Part shown: piece after piece, positions 1 to 8,000 of the stretch
Layout of the letters: the number at the start of each line of letters is the position of its first letter
Position numbering within the stretch: the first letter of the stretch is position 1
NCBI GenBank assembly: GCA_002315315.1
Contig: DCGT01000004.1
Coordinates: 7,161 to 15,863, forward strand
DNA: 8,703 nt
Direction: 5' to 3'
Source: Faecalibacterium sp. UBA1771
GTDB lineage: Bacteria; Bacillota; Clostridia; Oscillospirales; Ruminococcaceae
Made by a program: the position numbers and the translations under genes
The notes under the pieces: generated by a model
What the model was told of the DNA's origin: nothing
The model's input: the letters and a program-made list of their open reading frames with translations, nothing else
Database searches by the model: none

Positions 1-1742
1 CCCGTTCCGCCGGTGATTACGCCGCCTACGGTAGTGAAGTAGTCGGAATTGAGCGTCAGACCCTCTATGTCATCCGCCGTGACCTCCTGCCACAGACCGT
101 CGGGTATGCTGTCGGAGGTATCCGTATTCGGCATCCAATAGCGGGTGGTTGACGCATCGGCAGAACGGCTGTCGATAACGGTCAGCTTGCCCGCATTGCT
201 GATAACGGGGTTTTTGTCCGCTCCTTCATATTTCAGCTTATTGCCGTTGAGGTCAAGCGAGAAGTCCTTGTCGGCTCCGACACTCATCGCGTCTGTCAAC
301 TGAATATCGTCGGTCAGCTTGATTATTTCGCCCTTTTTGACGTTGGTCAGCGCCGCCGTCAGCTCACTCTCCGTGTCGACCTCAATGGGTAAGACAGGAG
401 TTACTACGGTGATATAGCGCTTTTTAAAGCTTTGCTCGGAGTATATATTTCCGTCGCTTGTATGTGCGATGGCGTTTGTCGTAATCGGGGTTGCGTCGTC
501 CGCCTTGACTATCGAATCCTCATCTATTGTTACATTGACGGTGCATTTTGTGATAACCGTTCCCACGCCGATACCCTGGGTACCGTCGCCGTTTCCGCTC
601 GCCGTGACATTTCCGCCGGTGATGCTTATCGAAACAGCACAAACACTGTCGGGTTCGGATTCGAAGATACCGGCGCCGATGCCCGTAACACCTTCGGCGT
701 AAACCGTACCGCCGCTGATGGTAACGGAAACATTACCCAGTGAATTTTCCCCCGCGCCGATGCCCGCTCCGCCAGTTCCACCGGTCGCGTGTACCTCACC
801 GCCGGAGATCTCAACCGAACATTCGGAAGGATTATAGCCGCCGCCGATACCCGCGCCCATATTGGTTGAGAACGCTTCGATATAACCGCCGCAGATTTTT
901 ATATTTTTACCGCTACCGCCGCCACCGCCGCCGATGCCTGCGCCCTGCCCGGAAGATGAAGCATATATTTTGCCGCCGTTGACGGTAATGCCGTCGGCAC
1001 CGCCCTCGTTACCGCCGCCGATGCCCGCGCTGGAGCCTGCGGAGGTTGCATACACAGTACCGCCGTTAATGGTAATGTCGTCGCCACCGCCCTCGTTACC
1101 GCCGCCGATGCCCGCGCCGTACGTTCCGCCTGCCGCGTGAATCTCGCCGCCGTACATTGTTATATTATTGCCGTCCTCCATATTGCCGCCGCCGATGCCC
1201 GCACCATTCTCGATACCTGTCGCATACAGCTTGCCGCTCTGTGCAGTCTGACCGTAAATCGTCAGGCTGTTTCCGATGCCGGTTACGGTAATACCGGCTT
1301 TTTCTGCATTTTCTGTATCGTCTCCGATAACGGTCAGCGTACAGCCGTCACACAAAATGAGCTTGACATCTCCGCTGACGGTAATGCCGTTGGTATCATC
1401 TCTGCCGTTTGTGAAGTCGACGTCGGTATTCAGCACATACCAACCGTCGTTGCCGTCATCGCCCCACGTGAAATCCGTATCATCGACTGTCGTAGCCGAG
1501 GTGCAGGTTTGATTCGCGCCGTCCTCATCGACATACGCAATACCCGACACCGTTGTCGGAGCCTTTCTCAAATTAATGCGTCTCGGCGCCTGCGCCGTGA
1601 CTGCCTGCGTGTTCGATTCCGCGGAATCGCCGCTCACCGCGAAAGCCGCCGGCACGATGCCCGCGAACATATTGAACAGCATGGCAAGGGTCAGCAAAAG
1701 ACCGAGAGCCTTTTCCGCCCGTTTGCTTTTCGTGTTATTCAT
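1..1742 (-). CDS. Secreted Gly-rich beta-helix surface protein, N-terminal 580 codons (3' end outside window)
   Basis: I translated this frame by hand; it is open from the ATG at 1742 to the left edge with no stop. Residues 1-35 are a classic signal peptide: basic start (NNTKSKRAEK), hydrophobic core (LGLLLTLAMLFNMFAGIV) and an AFA cleavage site before Val36. Residues about 65-160 form a beta-rich entry region with LILCDGCTLTV (Cys131 and Cys134). Residues about 160-410 are short beta-strand rungs of the form ITxxGGxxxA...GAGIGGG, repeating every 29 residues, as expected for a right-handed parallel beta-helix. After a break (about 440-455) a second helix-like section starts: ELTAAL...GEIIKLTDDI, then SLDLNGNKL and LTVIDSRS. 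Such sections are common in Clostridial wall proteins that end in repeats, S-layer homology domains or a sortase signal, but that end is not visible here. No catalytic motif is seen. Adhesion or polysaccharide binding is inference from the fold. The start is fixed by a GGGAGGG ribosome binding site and the signal peptide. Confidence 0.9.
   Translation of the reverse strand, partial: MNNTKSKRAEKALGLLLTLAMLFNMFAGIVPAAFAVSGDSAESNTQAVTAQAPRRINLRKAPTTVSGIAYVDEDGANQTCTSATTVDDTDFTWGDDGNDGWYVLNTDVDFTNGRDDTNGITVSGDVKLILCDGCTLTVIGDDTENAEKAGITVTGIGNSLTIYGQTAQSGKLYATGIENGAGIGGGNMEDGNNITMYGGEIHAAGGTYGAGIGGGNEGGGDDITINGGTVYATSAGSSAGIGGGNEGGADGITVNGGKIYASSSGQGAGIGGGGGGSGKNIKICGGYIEAFSTNMGAGIGGGYNPSECSVEISGGEVHATGGTGGAGIGAGENSLGNVSVTISGGTVYAEGVTGIGAGIFESEPDSVCAVSISITGGNVTASGNGDGTQGIGVGTVITKCTVNVTIDEDSIVKADDATPITTNAIAHTSDGNIYSEQSFKKRYITVVTPVLPIEVDTESELTAALTNVKKGEIIKLTDDIQLTDAMSVGADKDFSLDLNGNKLKYEGADKNPVISNAGKLTVIDSRSADASTTRYWMPNTDTSDSIPDGLWQEVTADDIEGLTLNSDYFTTVGGVITGGT
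819..1166 (-). repeat. Four 87-base tandem repeats (29-residue beta-helix rungs)
   Basis: Residues 193-221, 222-250, 251-279 and 280-308 of the surface protein are four units of exactly 29 residues. Each has the pattern (I)T(I/V)xGGxxxA...(G/S)AGIGGG. Less regular units flank them: one ends with GAGIGGG near residue 186, and longer ones of 30 and 32 residues follow at 309-338 and 339-370. Units two and three share an identical 33-base stretch (998-1030 and 1085-1117, spaced 87 bases), which suggests fairly recent duplication or gene conversion. Because 87 is a multiple of three, gain or loss of a unit would keep the reading frame. Confidence 0.9.
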
Positions 1743-1747
1743 GGTTT

Positions 1748-1754
1748 CCCTCCC
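1748..1754 (-). promoter_or_regulatory. Ribosome binding site of the surface-protein gene
   Basis: The minus strand reads GGGAGGG, then AAACC, then ATG. The five-base spacing and strong complementarity to the 16S 3' end decide the start at 1742. Just upstream, an AT-rich inverted repeat (AATAAT-AC-ATTATT on the plus strand, 1759-1772) lies close enough that a weak fold could influence access to this site; that effect is inference. Confidence 0.85.
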
Positions 1755-1784
1755 GAAAAATAATACATTATTGATTATATAGGC

Positions 1785-1806
1785 GGCACGCCGGTATCCG
1801 CGCGCC
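1785..1806 (-). other. GC-rich hairpin in the leader of the surface-protein gene
   Basis: On the minus strand GGCGCGC pairs with GCGTGCC (seven pairs, one of them G-U) around an eight-base loop. It lies in the predicted leader, about 42 bases upstream of the ATG. No U-run follows it directly, so it is not an obvious terminator. It may stabilise the message or may be a chance pairing in a GC-rich patch. Confidence 0.45.
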
Positions 1807-1851
1807 CGAATTGTATGGCAATTATCTTCCAATTTGATGACAGTTAAGTTA

Positions 1852-1880
1852 ATAATAGCGTATCATTTCGCATTTTTCAA
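1852..1880 (-). promoter_or_regulatory. Sigma-A-type promoter for the surface-protein gene
   Basis: The minus strand carries TTGAAA (1880-1875), a 17-base spacer, and TATTAT (1857-1852). Each hexamer differs from the housekeeping consensus at one position and the spacing is ideal. Transcription would begin near 1845, giving a leader of about 100 bases. The promoter lies downstream of the giant gene's terminator, so the surface gene probably has its own transcript. A TATAAT at 1779-1774 has no convincing -35 box and was judged weaker. Confidence 0.65.
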
Positions 1881-1928
1881 TAGCCCGATGCACACAAAAC
1901 CGATATTTCTTTCGGCGTTTGAACATAA

Positions 1929-1944
1929 TTTCCGTCAACGGAAA
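1929..1944. repeat. Inverted repeat overlapping the terminator tail
   Basis: TTTCCGT and ACGGAAA form a perfect seven-base inverted repeat with a two-base centre. One arm includes the T-run of the preceding terminator. It could be a DNA-binding site upstream of the surface-protein promoter, or simply part of the terminator tail. The sequence alone cannot decide. Confidence 0.5.
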
Positions 1945-1972
1945 AGCGGCAGACCCTGAAACGGTCTGCCGC
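1942..1972 (-). terminator. Intrinsic terminator of the giant gene
   Basis: A perfect ten-pair stem (GCGGCAGACC with GGTCTGCCGC, arms 1963-1972 and 1946-1955) closes a seven-base loop. In the minus direction it is followed by TTTTCC. It lies 37 bases past the stop codon of the 2073-residue gene. The U-run is short, but the stem is long and GC-rich. In the plus direction no T-run follows, so it acts on the minus strand. Confidence 0.85.
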
Positions 1973-2009
1973 TCGATACTGCCGTAAAGCAGAGCTGTGT
2001 CAATGACGG

Positions 2010-5000
2010 TCAATTGCCTGAGCCGGGAACGACTGCGCCTTTATTAGATGCTTGCTTTCCCAAATTATTCTCCGATTCCATCTTATGACCGCCCTTTTCT
2101 TTTTTCTTTTCCGATTGCAGTGACTTATTGTCTGCCTTGCTTTTTTCGGAAAGCTTATCGTTGTACTTTTTCACCGTGCTTTCCACTAAGGTCTTGCCTG
2201 CCGTCAGCACTTTCTTCAGGTCATACTTGTCGATATTTTTCACGATATCATTTACGGCATTTTTGAAATCATCGTTAGCCTTGAGCTTATTGGCGGTATA
2301 CCTGATGCTTATTTCATCCACCCAATCGGCAAGGTCTTCGTTCCTCATACCGACGATCTGCTTACGGGTAAGGTCAATCGCCAGCTGCTCATAGATTTCA
2401 TTGCCGATATACTCGGAGTAATCCTTATTGTTCTTCGGATCGTGCTCGAGGAGCAGATTGGCAAGGCGGAAATTACTGTCGATTCCTTGATACTCAAGCT
2501 GCTTTTGATACTGATTAAGATTATTGTCGGCTTCGACAGTATCCGCCATATTTTTGAAGGTGATTGAAACGAGCTTCTGATCATCCTTCAGCACTTCTCT
2601 TGCCTCTTTGACGCTCGCCCGGGGCGGGTACACGGTGGTGTTGAAGCTTACGGCAACCGGCGCGGTACTGTCTTTGCCGAACGCAAGCAGAGTTTTGCCC
2701 TGCTCAAACGCCTTTTTCACGTCAAGCACATCTCCGGGGTTGATACGCTGTCCGTCGAGGTCATACAGTGCAGTCGGAGCCTTGCCGCTTAGGGCTTCCA
2801 CCGCAATCATATTGACGTACTCATTCGCAACATAAACGCTTTGAACGTATGCTGAGTCACAGTAGCGGTCAAGCTCATTATCGCCGTTCTTAGAAACTTT
2901 ACTCTGGTTTCCCCACGCAATGGCGGCATATTTTTCCAAACCGTAGGCATAGTACAGGTTGGTAATGGTGTCAATTCGCTCTTTAATGATATTGTTTACG
3001 GTGTATGCCTTTTTGTTCGCGATATCCGCGTTTTTCATCAAATCGGAGTCAACGGTTGCACCGTTGGCTTTGAGAATATCAATAAACTCCTTCAGCATCT
3101 GATAGTGCATTGCGAAGTCGGTCATATCGGCTCTCATTTGCGGGTATTTACTCACGATGTCGGCATCGGTGAAATTTTCGCCGTAATATTTGTCGACCAG
3201 CTTCATACGCTCACTCAAGTTATTTGCGATGATGCCGTAAAGCTCTTGAGCGCTTTTGGCTTTTGCGAAGTTCTCGAGGAACTGATTGTTTTTTCCCTTG
3301 GAGGTTTCATCGTTTTTCAAGGTAAAAAACTCAAACAACGAGTTTTTTACAGAATCCTTGACGCCGTAATCACCGACTTTTTTGAAAAATTCCGCTTTTT
3401 TATCAGGGTCGGGCTGTGAGGCAAAATGCATTTTGACAAAATCCACCTGTGCCTGTGCCGCCTTAGCCGTCAACTTACGACGTTCGTTAATTTCATTCGC
3501 GGACAGCTTCTGCTCATTTTCGGGAACATTGAGTATCCTGCACATACTCTCATAGGTAAACTGCGTGCTGCCCTTGGTATAGTGGGTGACGACGTCATTA
3601 TACAGTGACTCTATTTCTTGATCGTCATTCAGTTCGTTTACTTTGTTTTTAAGGGTATTGCCGATTTCTACCCGTCCCCCCATGCCGAGTACGGCATCCG
3701 CATTTCTATTGCTTTGGGTAATTCCTTCTATGATGGTTTTAAAGTTGGATACAAACGTCTTTTTCTCTCCGTTCACCTTGACCTTGGGCAGCTTGCTCAT
3801 ATCGACTGTTTCGATTGCACCCTTGTCGTTAAGACGGAAGGAGACAAAGTAATTCGGGTTGAAGCGGTTATACACGAACATCGGCTTACCCTTGCCGTAG
3901 TCGGTGAAATCCTCCACATTCTCTATCGGAGTACCGTTTTCATCGGAAACCACGAGGTCGTTTATATTCATACCCATTGCCGGCGACGCTTTGTATCTGA
4001 TTTTGTCGGCAATATAATGCTTCTCCATCGACACACAGCTCGACGCAGTAGTAAAGAACTGACGCAGACGGCGCGTCTGTTTGTCATTGCCGTCCTGCAT
4101 ATTGATATTTATAGTGCTGATCGTTGTCGCGTTTTGGGGATTGAAAAAAGCGGTAATATCATTTTTGCAGTAAATCGGATTGGCAATGAGCGACATACGA
4201 TTGCCGAGATGAAACGCCATCGTGTTCGCAGCATTAGAAATATCGTTCAACCTGGCAAACAGCTCATGATCGATAAATTCGTTGTCCACAAATAAACTGT
4301 CGCCGGTGATTTGTCCGATGTTGCTCACAAAATAGGTATACCGACAAATATCGACATAGTTGTCAACCAGCTCCGCATCGGTATAATCATTAAACAGCTT
4401 GGGTATCTCGTTGTCGAGAATTTTCCTCATCATATCGTTGACGAGATCAGCCCGCTGTTGTTTGATTTTTTTGTCGCGTTCCGGGTCATTGCGGGCGATG
4501 TTGGCTCCGGAGAACAATATCGCTTTCTCGGCGTTGTCAAGAAAAGCATAGTTATCATCCGAGCCTTCAAAGAGGAATCTCGCAAGGGTGCGCTTGTTAT
4601 CGAACAGTTCTTCAAGCTCCTCAGCGGTCGGGAGCTGCTCGACGCCGTTAAAACCGGGTATACGCTCCTTGAGTGTATCAATGTCTTCTTTGATTAAATT
4701 ATCATTCAGCGCATTATAATATGCGAAATGGCTGATTTGACGGGACATCGAAACCTCGGCAAGCGCCATATACGCCTTTTCCTGTAAAAGCATACGCTTG
4801 AGAAAATCGCGGCTATTGACCTCGGGAATTTTGAACGGCTTAAAGCCTCCGTTCCGTGCCGCTTCGTTGATTTCGTCGGAAAGCTTTATATCCGTCCCTG
4901 GAATGTTCTCTTTTACGGTATTGAGAAATTGTTGCACGGATACATCGCTGTTCATTGCCGCAACCGAAGCCTCTTCTATTTCGTTGGCAATAACTCCTTC

Positions 5001-8000
5001 GGATTCATTCAATATAAATTTGATTGCGGCAGTCTCGGTAGCCTCTTCGAGCTTCTTGATGTAATCGGGGTCCTGCGCATTGGGCAAATTTACACCCTTT
5101 TCCGCTTTGTTATAGTAGTTTGTTTCGGAATAGGTATAATTTTTGCCGTCCTCGTAGACGGTGTTCGGGTCGTGAGGTCTGTTTTCCAGCTCCTTCTCCG
5201 TCGGCATTATCTCCACTGTGCCATCCTTGGTAATTCTGACGGGACTCAGCTCACTGTAATTCTTGCCGCGCTTCATCAGGACAAGTTCGTAATTTTTCGC
5301 TTGTGCCATAAGCATATACAGACTGTGAAGCTTATTCGCGGTCAGCCTTCCGAGCTGTTCCTTGTTCATTCTCAGCGCATCGACAAGGCTGTTGTCCTTT
5401 ACTGCGGCAAGCTCGGTGTCAAAGCTGTCGAGCCCTGTCTGCCGAATATTGAATTTATCGGTATATGACATAGAATTCTTTTCTACTCTAAAATCCATAT
5501 CGGCGAGCGGCAGACGCTCTATGTTACGGCTTTTGCCGGATTCGTATACTATCGCTTTGAGTCGGGTGCGGTCCGCTAAATTGTTGAGGTCGATACCCGC
5601 CTTTTCCAGTTCGACGGCGAGAGAGTTTAAAAATTTAACCAGCTCGTCGGACGGTTCGGGCTTTTCGAGATACTGCGGAGTAAACAGATCATAGTCGTTG
5701 CCCTTAGTAGGCCCGTCGTTATTGAATTTGATTTTTCCGCTCTTGAGCGAAACAACACCGAGGCGCTCGTTGCTGCCTATATGTCCGTCAAAGGACTTAT
5801 TCATAAGTACGATTCGGTTGCCGTTGTGGGTGGCAAATACCTGCGTAAGCTCACTGAGTGTCTTAAACGGATTGGGGTTGTAGTTGAAGGTCGTACCGTC
5901 CGGATGCACAAAGCAGCCCTGCTGCGCCATTTTGTTCAGCGTTTCAAGTGACAGCTTGTCGAGACCGTATGCCTGCTGAATTTCCGCTAACACCGATTTC
6001 TCCGAATCGAGTGTCGTATAATTCTTGAATTCCTCGCTCTCCTCGGGGATACTGTACTTATTTAAAGTGTTATTCTTTACCATTTCGGTACGGTATTTCG
6101 ACATCTCTTTGTCTTTATAATATTCGGGGTGCTCGAAATAGTCTATCAACAAATTAGTTTCATATTCCTTGCCCGCCGCAACGTACGGAGGCCCACCCAA
6201 CATCATCGTAGTTGGCGCATGACCTATATCTCCTCCGTGCTGACCGCGGATTTGAGCATTCAGATTTATGGCCTGACTTCTGCTGATTCCCTCAAAAATA
6301 TCCTCCGGATTCAGCTTGCTGTAATTTTTTGCTTCTTCGCTTTTCATTACCATTCCGGGGTCGGAATAGATTCTTACCGAACGGTACTTGCCGTCGTTGT
6401 CGAGATAGCAGTAATGCCTGCCGTTGGCGTTATCCATATTCTTCCCGAGGAAGAACAGATTTCCCTCCTTGGCATAATTGTACAGCTTGCGAATATCTGC
6501 AGCGGTAAAATTATCAATGGCGCGGAAATTCTCTTTGAAATATTGTATTCCCTTACCGTCGGTTATGTCGTTGTCGAACTTGGGCGGCATATTTTCGCTG
6601 AAAGCAATAAAGCTTGTCGTTGTCTGACTGTAATTACCGTAAGAGCTGATTGCTCCGCGTATAAGCGCAGTGCTTACCGGATCCGCAGTATCTATGTCGT
6701 TGGCGATCAAATCCTTTTTGAAAGCCTTAAACCATTCAAGTATTTCTCTGCTTTCCCGTTCGCTTCGGAAAACATTTTCGGTATAGCGTGCGGGGTCGGA
6801 CAGTAAGCTCGTAACCTCTTCGGGCTTCATACTTTCGATGCGTTCAATCTGCTTTTGGTAGACAGGGTCATGGTGATTTTTAAAGGAATGATTGAGAATT
6901 TTTATATCGGAAAAATATTCTTTTCGTTCGTCATCATTATTGAACTCTTGATTGGGATAATCGTTTATAAGCTGCGACAGAGCAAGAAATTTAGCAACAG
7001 TTACCTCCTGTTGACTACCGAAATTCGAGTTATTTTTTTTAATATTGATGATTTCGGACACATATTCCTTCAGCTTATCTTCGGCGTCACTCAAAAACCG
7101 GTCTTTTGAAATAACTTCACCCGTATGAGTGTCGCGCGTCAGCACATTCTTAATCTGCCGATCGGAACCGGTGTAGACACAGACCTCTTTGCCGCTCATA
7201 ATATCGGAAATAAGCTTCAGCTCGGTAAGTAACGGGTCGCCGTCATATTCTACGGTAATACCTTCTACGGTAATACCTTCAACCGTAACCGCACCTTTGG
7301 TTATTGCATCCTTGATCGACTCAAAGCCGAGCTTTTTAAATTCCTGCAATGCGGTGACATAGCGGCTAATATAGGAGTAACCCGAATCGAACGCTTCTCT
7401 CGCTTTGGGGAGATTGCTTGCAACGGCACTGCCGATACGAAGGGCGTGCTCGAAATTCTCGACAAACTTCGTATTGTCGAACAGCGAGGGATCGGCCATA
7501 TAATGCTTTAACAGAACGAATCCGTAGCTTTCGGAAACAATTATTTCGTCCGACTGCATACCGAGATCATTTCTGCCGAAGCGCGTCTCAAGAGCCGTCT
7601 TGTAATTACAGATTCGGTCAAACAGCATTCTGCCGCGTTTATCCTTGATGCCGCGGAAAACATCTCTATTGTCGAGACCGGGTGTGTTGCCGATTCCTTC
7701 AAAGTAGTTGAGCCCGCCTTCATCATCTGTATAGACAATGGTAGAGCCGGTCTGAAAATCCAAGGATTTGTCGAGAAAATACAGTCTGCCCTCCACGGCA
7801 AGACTGTAGAGAATGTCGATGTCATTTTCCGGAAGGTTGTCTATTGCCGTGCCCTTTTTAAAATCGTTCAGTGAGCGCCCTTTGGCGATATCGGTAAGCC
7901 CTGCCTTGATTTCATCGTCGCGCTGTTTGGCATCCTGCTTAAAGCCTCCGACGGGATAAAAGGTCTCCTCTGTAACCTGATCACCATCCTTGTTGTCAAC

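Noticed and set aside
819..1166. Possible CRISPR-like regular repeats
   Set aside because: The 87-base period codes for a 29-residue protein repeat in frame. There is no alternation of constant repeats with unique spacers.
1137..1763. 208-codon open frame on the plus strand
   Set aside because: It is antisense to the signal peptide and first repeats of the surface protein, where the minus-strand reading is clearly the real one. Its product is unlike any family I know.
1774..1779. Perfect TATAAT upstream of the surface-protein gene
   Set aside because: No -35-like hexamer lies 16-18 bases upstream, where the sequence is GC-rich. The TTGAAA/TATTAT pair further upstream is a better promoter.
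2010..2171. Possible wall-anchor or membrane signal at the C-terminus of the giant protein
   Set aside because: The tail is Lys-rich and polar, ending VVPGSGN. There is no LPxTG-like motif and no hydrophobic segment.
3618..4295. 225-codon open frame on the plus strand
   Set aside because: It lies wholly antisense to the giant gene, has no ribosome binding site or promoter that I can see, and its product shows no recognisable domain. It is best explained as a mirror of the codon pattern of the real gene.
4929..5468. 179-codon open frame on the plus strand
   Set aside because: It is antisense to the giant gene and has no start signals or recognisable product.
6129..6806. 225-codon open frame on the plus strand
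   Set aside because: It is also antisense to the giant gene, covering module B, whose protein conservation explains the DNA better. No upstream signals support it.
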